From positions 186,001-250,000 of the forward strand of contig JBAYJC010000001.1 in NCBI GenBank assembly GCA_041665285.1: 64,000 nucleotides of DNA, written 5' to 3'. This document shows positions 33,151 through 41,792 of this stretch, one piece after another. Each line of letters opens with the position of its first letter. Position 1 is the first letter of the stretch. Source of the DNA: JBAYJC01 sp041665285. GTDB lineage: Bacteria; Patescibacteriota; Patescibacteriia; 2-12-FULL-60-25. Under the pieces are notes generated by a model. It searched no databases. It saw only the letters and a list, made by a program, of their open reading frames with translations, and was not told the DNA's origin. The translations under genes were made by a program, and so were the position numbers.

Positions 33151-35061
33151 TCACTTACGAAGCTTCCACCAAGCATCCAGAACCTGCCTGGAAACAGGGA
33201 TGGCTGTACTCGAACCCTCCCCGCCTTCTTCCAAAAGGACCGTCACCACGATTTCTGGACGATCGTAAGGCGCATAGGCCGTATGCCAGGCATGCGTATT
33301 TTTGTCTTTGTTCCACTGAGCTGTGCCTGTTTTTCCTGCGGCTTGAAAGGGAAGGCTTGCCAAAGCACGACTTGAGCCAGAGAGCACGCCCTCACGCATC
33401 CCCTGCTGGACGGTCTGAATAACCCCTGCGTCTGCCAGACGATCGTGGGAGGTGGTTGTAGCATTTTTGAAAAAGTGCGGCTGTATGCGATACCCACCAT
33501 TCGCAATAGACGAAGTGTACGCCGCGACTTGCATGGGGGTCACGAGTAAATCGCCTTGCCCAATCGAAAGATTATACGTGTCGCCCACATACCATTCCTC
33601 CCCACGCTCCTCTCTCCAGGCAGGCGAAGGAACATGGCCAGAGGCTTCGCTGGGAACGTCTAAGCCCGTGCGCTCCCCTAAGCCGAATTTTTTCATCCAG
33701 TTTGAGAGCCTAGTGGCACCTAATCCAACAAAGGATTCATAGCCACCGCCAACCATGTAGTAAAACGTGTTTACGGATTGCGCAATGGCTTTGCGCACGT
33801 TCACCACTCCATGACCGCCAGGTTTCCAGTCTGGGAAAAACCACGCACCAATACGCAAGCCACCCGAAGAAATGATCGTGGTGTTTGCGTTGATAATCCC
33901 CTCGCTCAATGCCGCGGCAGAAACCACGATTTTTACCGTAGAGCCAGAAGGATAGGCTCCTGCCCAAGCACGCGCAAAAAGCGGGCGATCATTATTGCCG
34001 ATCAATGCTTGATAGACCGTGGACGAGACGCCACCAGCAAACGCATTGTTGTCGTAGGCCGGAAGAGAAACAGCCGCGAGAATACTCCCATCGCGCGGAT
34101 CCATGGCCACAACAGCGCCACGAGTGACTTTTGCTTTTTGCAGAGCTTCTCTCAATGCTTCCTCTGCAGAGCGCTGGAGATCTACATCCAATGCGAGTTG
34201 AATCTCCTCCCCATTGTTCGCGGGCGTTTCTCCGGCATAGCCTTTGACACGATTACGCGCGTCTACCTCTGTGAGACGCTCGCCGACCGTGCCGCGTAGA
34301 GCGGGCTCATAGCTCCGTTCAATGCCGGTTTTGCCGATTTCATCTGCATGACGATAACCCGTACCACGACGCGTGGCATATTCTTCCTCAGACAATGTCC
34401 CCACATATCCAAGGATGTGCGAAAGGCTGGGGATTTCTGTGGAAAGTGGATAGCGACGCTTTGGACGAACGTCCAGGCGGAATCCTGGGAGTTGCGGCAA
34501 AGCAACGGCCATAGCCATGGCTTGCGCGTAAGGGACACGATCGCTCACGATCACAGACTCGTCTCGTGCGCTCCCCGTTGCATGAGAGAATGGAGCAAAA
34601 TCTCCCATGGACATGCCGAGGATGCGCGCGGCAGTGCTAATCTCGCGATCCCGTTCGCCCGCATCTGCTAACAGATCACGTGGCGTGAGTACCACCTGAA
34701 AACGAGGGGTATTTTCCGCGAGGATCACCCCATCACGATCCCGGATAATGCCGCGCGTAGGCCAGATGGGAATACTCCGCAGACGATTGGCCTCTGCCAA
34801 GCGTTGGTACTCCTCATCCTGAATGGTTTGGATCCAGGCCGCGCGTGCAAGGAGAGTTCCGAGAACCAGGCCAACGAACAGGAGCGCAACAACAAATCGA
34901 CGACGTGAAAAAGCAAAACCAATATAGACCGGGCGATCACGGACTTTGGTCAAGGCATCTTCATACATCACCTCATGTTGCACCATGATGCCCGAAGGCT
35001 CATTCACATGAAGCTCACGCTCTCCGTGATACACGGGAAATGGTCCAGAGGTCTCAGCCAT
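33151..35061 (-). CDS. mrdA: Penicillin-binding protein 2, elongasome transpeptidase
   Basis: A 636-residue class B PBP that cross-links peptidoglycan during elongation with the MreBCD system. It has one membrane anchor (FVVALLFVGLVLGTLLARAA), a dimerisation domain with RGIIRDRDGVILAEN, and a transpeptidase domain. The catalytic Ser is in YPSGSTVKI, the SxN motif in QSVNT and the KTG motif in AGKTGTAQW. The long upstream frame is rejected because mreD ends at 35054 and the two overlap by 8 nt. It is the last gene of mreB-mreC-mreD-mrdA. Confidence 0.95.
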   Translation of the reverse strand: MAETSGPFPVYHGERELHVNEPSGIMVQHEVMYEDALTKVRDRPVYIGFAFSRRRFVVALLFVGLVLGTLLARAAWIQTIQDEEYQRLAEANRLRSIPIWPTRGIIRDRDGVILAENTPRFQVVLTPRDLLADAGERDREISTAARILGMSMGDFAPFSHATGSARDESVIVSDRVPYAQAMAMAVALPQLPGFRLDVRPKRRYPLSTEIPSLSHILGYVGTLSEEEYATRRGTGYRHADEIGKTGIERSYEPALRGTVGERLTEVDARNRVKGYAGETPANNGEEIQLALDVDLQRSAEEALREALQKAKVTRGAVVAMDPRDGSILAAVSLPAYDNNAFAGGVSSTVYQALIGNNDRPLFARAWAGAYPSGSTVKIVVSAAALSEGIINANTTIISSGGLRIGAWFFPDWKPGGHGVVNVRKAIAQSVNTFYYMVGGGYESFVGLGATRLSNWMKKFGLGERTGLDVPSEASGHVPSPAWREERGEEWYVGDTYNLSIGQGDLLVTPMQVAAYTSSIANGGYRIQPHFFKNATTTSHDRLADAGVIQTVQQGMREGVLSGSSRALASLPFQAAGKTGTAQWNKDKNTHAWHTAYAPYDRPEIVVTVLLEEGGEGSSTAIPVSRQVLDAWWKLRK

Positions 35062-35581
35062 ACCAAGAGGATGTTTGCAGGCGGCCGGCGCGAAAAAGCT
35101 GTCTCTCGATGAGCAAGAGAAGGACAAACCCTGTCCCAACCAGGATACCGTCCCAGACGAGGGTACTGAATAACAAAGACCATGACTCTCCTGTGTATCG
35201 CTCGTGCTGGATCCAGGAGATAACGATCTGCACAAAACCCGCGCTCGCCATATCAATACTGCGTGCAAATAGCATAGCTCCCCAGGCCGCGATCAGAGAT
35301 CGATTTGTGAGCCAGCGTTCTAGAATTGCCTTGGTAGCAAAGACCATCAATGGATAGCGAATACAAGCCGTGCCAATGGTTCCTGTGGCATAGAGATCAA
35401 GACAGGCCCCACCAATAGCCGCAGGGATCCATAAGCGGCCGTGATATCGACCAAGAAGCACGACCAGCAGGAACGGCAAAAGCGGGCGCATGCTGAGCCA
35501 GACCGGAAGAAAGGGCCGCATGGTCTGCTCTGCTAATCCAAGCACCGCAGAGAGGACAATAATCACCACGAGTCGCATCAT
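35054..35581 (-). CDS. mreD: Rod shape-determining membrane protein MreD
   Basis: A 175-residue protein with five or six hydrophobic segments, between mreC and mrdA. Its sequence is poorly conserved in general, so the call rests on length, topology and position. The start overlaps the mreC stop by 4 nt and its own end overlaps mrdA by 8 nt. Confidence 0.85.
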   Translation of the reverse strand: MMRLVVIIVLSAVLGLAEQTMRPFLPVWLSMRPLLPFLLVVLLGRYHGRLWIPAAIGGACLDLYATGTIGTACIRYPLMVFATKAILERWLTNRSLIAAWGAMLFARSIDMASAGFVQIVISWIQHERYTGESWSLLFSTLVWDGILVGTGFVLLLLIERQLFRAGRLQTSSWYG

Positions 35582-36384
35582 AGCGATGGACGTAATGCTG
35601 AGGGTCGTAGGACAGACACGAATGTGATGCGCTCGTAGGGAGAGAGCGGCTCTAGAATGGCGCTCATGAAAGGATCATTGGGAGAACCGAGGACATCGTT
35701 CACAATGCCAAAGGGTAGTTGCGCGGGAATTTTTTCTTCGGTGCCAGAGGTCACGACCGTGCGATCCTTTTTTACGCGATCTGAGGCAGGGATATAGTTC
35801 ATGAGCGCCGTCCCGTTGCCCCGTCCTTCTACCACGCCCATGAGACGATGGTCATCCACAAAGGATGCGGCAATACGGCTGTGCGGGTCTGTAGCGAGTT
35901 CGACCGTGGCGATCCGTTCGCGTATGGAAATAATCTTGCCCACAAAAATCCCATCTCCAACCACGACCGCTTGTCCGACCTCCAGGGCATCGTCACTGCC
36001 ACGATCAATCAAGAGATGCGCGCGTTCATGACGAAGGTCGCGGGCAATCACACGTGCGCCGACGCTATCGTATCCAGAGCCAAACAAGAATTTCGCCTGA
36101 GAACGGAGAGCGGTATTTTCTTCTTCCAAGGAACGCAAACGCGCATAATCTACAGCAAGGGCGCTTAAGCGATCTTCCATGGATGTTTTCTCCTCACGAG
36201 ACAAGCAGGTCTTCCCGCCCGCCTGTTCGCTTACTGCTTGGCCTTGTGAGGAAAACCAGCGCGCCAAGGGAAGGGTGACGCGCCGGCCCAAGCTGGAGAG
36301 TGGGCGCAAAAAGCCTATGACCAAGACGCCGCTTATCAATAGCAAGAAAAAGGAAAGGACCCACCGTCGATAGGAGCGTGCCAT
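35578..36384 (-). CDS. mreC: Rod shape-determining protein MreC
   Basis: A 268-residue bitopic protein of the elongasome that links MreB to the extracytoplasmic synthases. One N-terminal membrane helix (VLSFFLLLISGVLVIGFLRP) is followed by a short coiled coil (LAVDYARLRSLEEENTALRS) and the beta-barrel core containing ARVIARDLRHERAHLLIDRG and GMVGKIISIRERIATVEL-like segments. It lies 11 nt after mreB. Confidence 0.93.
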   Translation of the reverse strand: MARSYRRWVLSFFLLLISGVLVIGFLRPLSSLGRRVTLPLARWFSSQGQAVSEQAGGKTCLSREEKTSMEDRLSALAVDYARLRSLEEENTALRSQAKFLFGSGYDSVGARVIARDLRHERAHLLIDRGSDDALEVGQAVVVGDGIFVGKIISIRERIATVELATDPHSRIAASFVDDHRLMGVVEGRGNGTALMNYIPASDRVKKDRTVVTSGTEEKIPAQLPFGIVNDVLGSPNDPFMSAILEPLSPYERITFVSVLRPSALRPSL

Positions 36385-36395
36385 AGACTCTACGA

Positions 36396-37451
36396 TTACA
36401 ATCCTCCAGACGAACGATCTGTGGCTGGAAAGGCAACATCGCGCATAAGCGAAGGGTTATCCAAAAGTCCGCCTGCGCCACGCACGACACAGGTGAGTGG
36501 ATCCTCTGCCACGCGAACAGGGAGGCCTGTGCCGCGGCTGATCGCTAGATCAAGGCCGCGCAAAAGAGCGCCGCCGCCTGTGAGCACAATGCCGCGCTGA
36601 TAAATATCTGAGACGAGCTCTGGGGGCGTGAGTTCAAGGATGGCGCGGATTTGTTCGATCAGCGCTTTCACAGACCGGCCAATGGCTTCGCGAATCTGCG
36701 AATCATTGACCATGATTTCGCGTGGCAAGCCACTCAAGAGATCACGGCCACGCATGGGTGCTTCGAGCTTGTCTGCGAGCTCTACGGCTGAACCAAGGTT
36801 GATCTTAATGAGTTCTGCGACGCGTTCGCCAAGCAGGAGGTTGAACACATCACGCGCGTACTGGGCAATATTACGATTCATTTCATCACCAGCGATCGCA
36901 ATGCTCTTGGCCGTGACAATCCCGTTCAAAGAGATGATAGCGATCTCTGTGGTACCGCCACCAATGTTGACGATGAGATTTCCCACGGATTCAGAGATGG
37001 GCATGCCTGCACCAATGGCCGCGGCAATAGGCTCCTCCACCACGAGAACGGAGCGAGCACCCGCGCTCATTGCCGCGTCTCCGACAGCTTTCCGTTCGAC
37101 CTCTGTGACTTCGAGTGGCACAGAGATCACGACTTTGGGACGTGGGATAATGAGGGAGTGCTCGTTTTGGACTTTATCAAAAAAGTAACGCAACATTTTT
37201 TCCGTGACTTCAAAGTCCGCGATAATGCCGCGCTGCAACGGACGCGTGACCAGGATGTGCGGAGGCGTTTTGCCCAACATGGCACGCGCATCCTCTCCCA
37301 CGGCAATCACCTGACCGTTGCGTTTATTCACGGCAACGACCGAGGATTCATTCACGACAATGCCACGTCCTTTGACATAGACCAATGTATTTGAGGTACC
37401 CAAATCAATTCCGAGTTGTTTCGTCAATGAACCTAAAAAGGGAAGCCGCAT
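36396..37451 (-). CDS. mreB: Rod shape-determining actin homologue MreB
   Basis: A 351-residue cytoskeletal ATPase that guides lateral wall synthesis. LGIDLGTSNTLVYVKGRGIV is the phosphate 1 motif, VVEEPIAAAIGAGMP and NIGGGTTEIAIISLNGIV hold phosphate 2 and the core, and VLTGGGALLRGLDLAISRGT the adenosine motif. It leads the mreB-mreC-mreD-mrdA operon from its own promoter, so the cell is probably rod-shaped or at least elongates laterally. Confidence 0.97.
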   Translation of the reverse strand: MRLPFLGSLTKQLGIDLGTSNTLVYVKGRGIVVNESSVVAVNKRNGQVIAVGEDARAMLGKTPPHILVTRPLQRGIIADFEVTEKMLRYFFDKVQNEHSLIIPRPKVVISVPLEVTEVERKAVGDAAMSAGARSVLVVEEPIAAAIGAGMPISESVGNLIVNIGGGTTEIAIISLNGIVTAKSIAIAGDEMNRNIAQYARDVFNLLLGERVAELIKINLGSAVELADKLEAPMRGRDLLSGLPREIMVNDSQIREAIGRSVKALIEQIRAILELTPPELVSDIYQRGIVLTGGGALLRGLDLAISRGTGLPVRVAEDPLTCVVRGAGGLLDNPSLMRDVAFPATDRSSGGL

Positions 37452-37460
37452 AGCGAGGCT

Positions 37461-37490
37461 ATCTTAGACGTGCGGACAAGAGGAAGTCAA
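37461..37490 (-). promoter_or_regulatory. mreB promoter, near-leaderless
   Basis: TTGACT (reverse complement of 37485-37490), an 18-bp spacer and TAAGAT (37461-37466), 9 nt before the mreB ATG. Confidence 0.6.
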
Positions 37491-37493
37491 AAT

Positions 37494-37883
37494 CTAGTTC
37501 CGATGGCTCTCTTGGACCAATAAAAAGAGGTATTCCACCATCCCCACTCCCACCACTAAACCCAAGAGAACCCAACCGCTCAACCAATCCTTAGCAGAGA
37601 GGGCTAGGCTCACCAGTCCAACAAAACTCACCATGACCGCATGACGAAAAGTGATACGCACCTCACGAAATACGACTTCGCTTCTTCCGCGGAGGATCAC
37701 GCGATACATGGCACCGCCAACCGCAAACGTCCCGATGAGCGCGGCAAATAACGTAATATAGAAAATAAGCAACCCAATGATTCCTGCTTCGTCTGGATCA
37801 ATTCTGCTGACCACAAACCCCCAACCAAACCAGGCAACCACCGTCATGATTCCCATGAGCCAAAGATACGCGCGAAAGGTCAT
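37494..37883 (-). CDS. Small conserved membrane protein
   Basis: About 129 residues with four hydrophobic segments (YLWLMGIMTVVAWFGWGFVV; GIIGLLIFYITLFAALIGTF; a third near AVMVSFVGLVSLALSAKDWL; WVLLGLVVGVGMVEYLFLLV). The phrase RIDPDEAGIIGLLIFY is one I associate with small membrane proteins common in Patescibacteria. The function is unknown. The ATG at 37883 is used because a TATACT -10 lies at 37914-37919. Confidence 0.75.
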   Translation of the reverse strand: MTFRAYLWLMGIMTVVAWFGWGFVVSRIDPDEAGIIGLLIFYITLFAALIGTFAVGGAMYRVILRGRSEVVFREVRITFRHAVMVSFVGLVSLALSAKDWLSGWVLLGLVVGVGMVEYLFLLVQESHRN

Positions 37884-37932
37884 ACGCAAAAGACAACAAG
37901 TTGAAACGTGCAAAGTATACCATAGTCGCGTG

Positions 37933-38232
37933 CTACATTCCTCTCACGATAATTTTTTTGACTGCATGAGATCCAAGGCGCCGGTTCAATTCATTTTGAA
38001 GCCGCACAGACCAAAGTGCTAGCTCCTGGGTAGCAGAGCTTGAACGTGACACGAGCTTGAGCTCCCCCTCCTTAAAGGAAACCACATCCACAAACGCGGC
38101 ACGCTCCTCTCCCCAGAGGGCGCGAAGCGTGGATTGCATTTCCTCCACAATCCGCACAGCCGTGACTTGGCGCGTGATCCCAGCCTGTTGGATGGCTTGC
38201 GGCAAAATGCGACGAATAGAAGTAAAGGCCAT
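37933..38232 (-). CDS. DciA-like (DUF721) protein
   Basis: A 99-residue protein that resembles the DUF721 family, whose member DciA helps load the replicative helicase. Seen here: an N-terminal helix (ILPQAIQQAGITRQVTAVRI) and the family core (LRALWGEERAAFVDVVSFKE, GELKLVSRSSSATQELALWS), ending in RLGSHAVKKIIVRGM. The short length and modest match make this tentative. It starts 2 nt past the stop of the upstream helicase gene and is probably co-transcribed with it. Confidence 0.65.
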   Translation of the reverse strand: MAFTSIRRILPQAIQQAGITRQVTAVRIVEEMQSTLRALWGEERAAFVDVVSFKEGELKLVSRSSSATQELALWSVRLQNELNRRLGSHAVKKIIVRGM

Positions 38233-38234
38233 AG

Positions 38235-41222
38235 CTATTTGCGAAACTCACAAAAGTTGCGGAAGTCGCAATTTTTACAGGTTTGCTCACTTGGCTTGGG
38301 CGGATAAGAGGAGGTCACGATTTCATCCATGGTGGTTTCAAGATCCACGATAAACTCCTCACGCTTTTTTCCTTCCAGGGGTTCCACGTCTGCCACGACC
38401 CAGTCAATCACATAGATATTGCTCAGCCGACCGACCTTAATGCCTGCCTGTTCCAAGGCGATTTGATAGATACGCAACTGCGCTTTGTCTTCTGCTTTCA
38501 AATCCTCTGTGTGTTTTGCTTTGCCTGTTTTGTAGTCAATCACAGCAACAGATCCATCTGGCAGGCGATCCATGCGGTCGATCTTCACCTTGAAGCGATG
38601 CTGGCCAAAGGGAAGCGTCAGTTCCTTTTCCACCTCCAAAACATCTGGCGCTTGATGGGCATACGCACGAATAAACTTACGCACGGCTTGCTTGCCGTTC
38701 TCGCGATAGGCGTCTCGTGTTTGATCGTCTGGGTACCACTCATCACTCCAATACTCCTCAAACCAGACAAGCGCCTCCTCTTCAGTGACACGAAGCCCCG
38801 CACTGGGGGCCGTTGTTGTCGTAGAGGTGAACAAGCTCCCCTGCGCCAAAGAGACCCGCTCTTTTTGTTCATGCAAGACACGTTGAAATGTGGCGTGTAC
38901 ACTTTCGCCGAATGATTTTTGATAGGAACCGAGAATCGGAATGCGATAGACGTGCGCTAGTTTGTATTGCAATGGGCAGTTACGAAATGCCGCGAGCTGG
39001 GTGTAGGAAAACGTGGACTTGCGCGTAAAGTGCTGTGCCACAGGATGACGCGCAGACAGACGGGTTCGCATGTCCTCTCCCATACCTTGGCTCATAAGCG
39101 AGGCAAGGCTTTTTTCCGTGACAGACGGTTGACCGACACAGGTGAGATCCAGCCCTGCTTCTGTCAAAAATACGGAGGGTTTTTTTGCTCGCGTCCCTCC
39201 ATAGCTCAATGCTCCTGTGAGCGTGAGCGAATCTTTGGCGCGTGTGATGGCCACGTAAAACAGGCGACGCTCCTCTTCGAGATGCTCATCGCCACTCTCC
39301 ACAAGACGCACTACCGCAAGCCCTGGCGGAAGCTCTATCCCCTGCGAGCGTTCGCGGGAGGGAAAGCGCTGGTCCACCATGGAGACCACGTACACATGTT
39401 TAAACTCCAGGCCTTTTGCCTTGTGAATGGTCATGATTTTTACAAACTCCGGGCCAGCCTCTGGATCCACGGCCAGCGCTCCATCCTCCCCGCTTTCCAA
39501 CTCCTGGCGAAACTCCTCGAGAAAACCATGAAGAGACGGGTCCTGTGACGAAGCCTCATAGCGCCGGACGCGTGCGGCAAAACCATTCAAATGCATGATG
39601 GCTTCAGCACGCTCTTCTTCGGGAAGCTTCATGATAAACGCCAGATACTTGGTTTGATCAAGCGCATGGTACAGCACCTTGAACGCGCTTTCTCGACGCA
39701 CACGGCTAGAGATAATCGCCACATCATCCACCAGACGACGCGCGATAGCACGGCCCTCGTCCGAGACGTGGACTGTTGCGACGCCATTGGCCGCATCTTG
39801 AACCGCACGCCAGAGATGAATGCCGTGTCGTTGGTCGCAGTGTGCAGAGAGCTCTGCCATATCTGCATCAGACATGCCATAGCACGGCAAACGAAGCACG
39901 CGCCACACGGTTGCGGATTCGTGACGGCCATCCATGAGGGAAAGCACAGCAAACGCATCCAACACCGGCATTTTGACGTACAGCCCGCTTTGCGCGAGAA
40001 ACTGATATGGCACACCCGCGCGTTCGCAGGCCGCGACAAAAGGTTCGGCATGATCATGCGCACGCACGAGAATCGCAAAGTCATTCCACTCAAGTGAAGC
40101 ATCCTCTTCTCGACGACGCACCATATCCTCGACAACAGCCTCTGCCTCTTCTTCGACGGTCCCTCGCCAAAGCACCTTCACCTCTCCACCGATGCCACGA
40201 AATGCCGTGAGCTTTTTTGAAAGCCCTTGGTCCTGCAGTTTGACCTCCAAGCGATGCGGGTCATTTTTGCGGATGAAAAAGTAGGCACGATCCAAAATCT
40301 CGTGATGAGAACGATAGTTATCCGTCAGTGCGACGGTAGCGGCATCTGGATAGTCGTCTTTGAATTGGAGAATGTTCGCAAGCGATGCTCCACGAAACAT
40401 ATAAATCGCCTGATCATCATCACCCACAACCGTGATATTCCGATGACCAGATGCAAGTAACTTGAGCAGATCGTATTGCGCGCTATTTGTATCTTGAAAC
40501 TCATCCACAAGAATATGACGAAACTGCTCCTGATATTTCTTGAGGATCAAGGGGCGTTCGCGAAATAGACGGAGCGTTTCCAAAATCAAATCACCAAAAT
40601 CGAGCAGGCCATTGTCCAAGAGGAGCTTCCGATAAAAATGGTAAAGATCTGCCAGCTCCTGCACGCGCTTTCTCTCCCCCTCAGGATCTTCCGCGTCCTG
40701 GTTGAGCACGAGGTCCCGTGCAAACGCCAGATACTGCTCTGGCAGAATCGCCTCATCTTTAGCGCGGCTGATGTGCTGGATCAGGGCCTGAAGAAACTTC
40801 GTAGGATTACCAAGTGGACGATAATAATCCAAGGGAAGCTCGTGCAAATGACGACGAAGCAAAATCCAGGCGTCTGTTTCTGTGAGCACGCGAAACTGAT
40901 TTGGGAGGCCGATATCCAACGCGTGCGCTTGAAGAATGCGCTGGCAAAATCCGTGAAACGTATCAATCCAAAAATCATACGCCCCAATCGGCAACTCCTC
41001 GAGCACGCGATCCTCCATTTCTTGCGCGGCCTTTTCTGTAAACGTCACGGCCAAAATATGCTCGGTCGTGAGATTCTGTTCTGCAAGCAAATACGCATAC
41101 CGCTTGGTCAAAACCGTGGTTTTCCCCGTCCCCGCACCTGCCACAATCAGCAGAGGCCCATCCGTATGCGTGACGGCTTTGCGCTGAGCCGGATTCAGCT
41201 TCTCAAGAAAATCTTGTTGCAT
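38235..41222 (-). CDS. UvrD/PcrA-type helicase fused to a RecB-like nuclease domain
   Basis: A 995-residue protein with an SF1A helicase (GAGTGKTT at 29-36, LVDEFQDTNSAQYDLL, GDDDQAIYMFRGA, TIHKAKGLEFKHVYVV, YVAITRAKDSLTL) and a C-terminal nuclease of the AddB/Cas4 type. The nuclease shows GESVHATFQRVL, KVKIDRMD and IDYKTGK as active-site motifs, and four Cys (one in RNCPLQYKL, three in CKNCDFRNFC) placed as an Fe-S cluster site. It probably processes double-strand breaks much as AddAB does. The start MQQDFLEKLNPAQRKAV is preferred over the longer frame. Confidence 0.92.
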   Translation of the reverse strand: MQQDFLEKLNPAQRKAVTHTDGPLLIVAGAGTGKTTVLTKRYAYLLAEQNLTTEHILAVTFTEKAAQEMEDRVLEELPIGAYDFWIDTFHGFCQRILQAHALDIGLPNQFRVLTETDAWILLRRHLHELPLDYYRPLGNPTKFLQALIQHISRAKDEAILPEQYLAFARDLVLNQDAEDPEGERKRVQELADLYHFYRKLLLDNGLLDFGDLILETLRLFRERPLILKKYQEQFRHILVDEFQDTNSAQYDLLKLLASGHRNITVVGDDDQAIYMFRGASLANILQFKDDYPDAATVALTDNYRSHHEILDRAYFFIRKNDPHRLEVKLQDQGLSKKLTAFRGIGGEVKVLWRGTVEEEAEAVVEDMVRRREEDASLEWNDFAILVRAHDHAEPFVAACERAGVPYQFLAQSGLYVKMPVLDAFAVLSLMDGRHESATVWRVLRLPCYGMSDADMAELSAHCDQRHGIHLWRAVQDAANGVATVHVSDEGRAIARRLVDDVAIISSRVRRESAFKVLYHALDQTKYLAFIMKLPEEERAEAIMHLNGFAARVRRYEASSQDPSLHGFLEEFRQELESGEDGALAVDPEAGPEFVKIMTIHKAKGLEFKHVYVVSMVDQRFPSRERSQGIELPPGLAVVRLVESGDEHLEEERRLFYVAITRAKDSLTLTGALSYGGTRAKKPSVFLTEAGLDLTCVGQPSVTEKSLASLMSQGMGEDMRTRLSARHPVAQHFTRKSTFSYTQLAAFRNCPLQYKLAHVYRIPILGSYQKSFGESVHATFQRVLHEQKERVSLAQGSLFTSTTTTAPSAGLRVTEEEALVWFEEYWSDEWYPDDQTRDAYRENGKQAVRKFIRAYAHQAPDVLEVEKELTLPFGQHRFKVKIDRMDRLPDGSVAVIDYKTGKAKHTEDLKAEDKAQLRIYQIALEQAGIKVGRLSNIYVIDWVVADVEPLEGKKREEFIVDLETTMDEIVTSSYPPKPSEQTCKNCDFRNFCEFRK

Positions 41223-41267
41223 GGCAGAAGCATGCCTTGCGGGACAGAGAGAGACAAGGGAAGAGCA

Positions 41268-41296
41268 TTGACAAGGCACTCCCATTTGTTCAAACT
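41268..41296 (+). promoter_or_regulatory. Possible promoter of the small gene at 41315
   Basis: TTGACA (41268-41273), a 17-bp spacer and a weak CAAACT (41291-41296). Confidence 0.4.
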
Positions 41297-41314
41297 CCCG
41301 CCTAGGAGGTTCCC

Positions 41315-41584
41315 ATGGCGTTTACTTTATCCGTGCCCGAAGATACTGCGGAAGAAATTTACACAAAGTACTCGACGCTGCCATCCATCCTGCGACTCGC
41401 GCAACAAAGAAGGTGGCCCGGCATCCGTTACGAGGAACTCATCGTAAGATCCGTGGCCTTTGACCTCAGAGGCGGACACGGCTCGACCAAGTACGACTTC
41501 GTAGGCTACACCGTCCTCAGCGCCTCGCCAGAATACTTCGACCGCATGAAGGCCGAAGGCAAGAACACTCCCCCAACCCCGTGA
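41315..41584 (+). CDS. Small hypothetical protein, GC-rich orphan
   Basis: An 89-residue soluble-looking protein of no known family (FTLSVPEDTAEEIYTKYSTL; VGYTVLSASPEYFDRMKAEG). A full AGGAGG Shine-Dalgarno sequence lies 5 nt before the ATG and a terminator follows directly. It is divergent from the helicase gene. Confidence 0.6.
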   Translation: MAFTLSVPEDTAEEIYTKYSTLPSILRLAQQRRWPGIRYEELIVRSVAFDLRGGHGSTKYDFVGYTVLSASPEYFDRMKAEGKNTPPTP

Positions 41585-41611
41585 CACGCTCTGTCCCGGG
41601 GCGTTTTTTAT
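41575..41611 (+). terminator. Terminator after the small orphan
   Basis: A GC-rich hairpin (CCCCG...CGGGG, with ACGC/GCGT as an alternative stem) followed by TTTTTT. The stop codon lies in its left part. Confidence 0.6.
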
Positions 41612-41619
41612 TGTCATTC

Positions 41620-41785
41620 TGTTCGCTCAGGATGACAGGTCGATAGGCGTTCGGAATGCTCCTCCTTACGAAGGAGGGGTGAGGGGAGGTGGAAGCCCGT
41701 CCGAGCGAATACCCTTCTGACTTCCCTCTCCTTACGAAGGAGAGGGAATGAGGGTGAGGTGGAAGCCCGCTCAGGATGACGTGGG
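41620..41785. repeat. REP-like palindromic repeats, two copies
   Basis: Two related hairpin units: CCTCCTTaCGAAGGAGG (about 41660-41677) and CCCTCTCCTTaCGAAGGAGAG (about 41724-41744). Each is followed by a G-rich tract and GAGGTGGAAGCCCG. The phrase GCTCAGGATGAC flanks the pair at about 41627 and 41769. No ORF is present. They may act as transcript ends between the converging small orphan and tgt. Confidence 0.7.
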
Positions 41786-41792
41786 AGGAGTG

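Noticed and set aside
41590..41790. CRISPR-like reading of the palindromic repeats
   Set aside because: Only two imperfect copies with unequal arms and no spacer regularity; better explained as REP-like elements.
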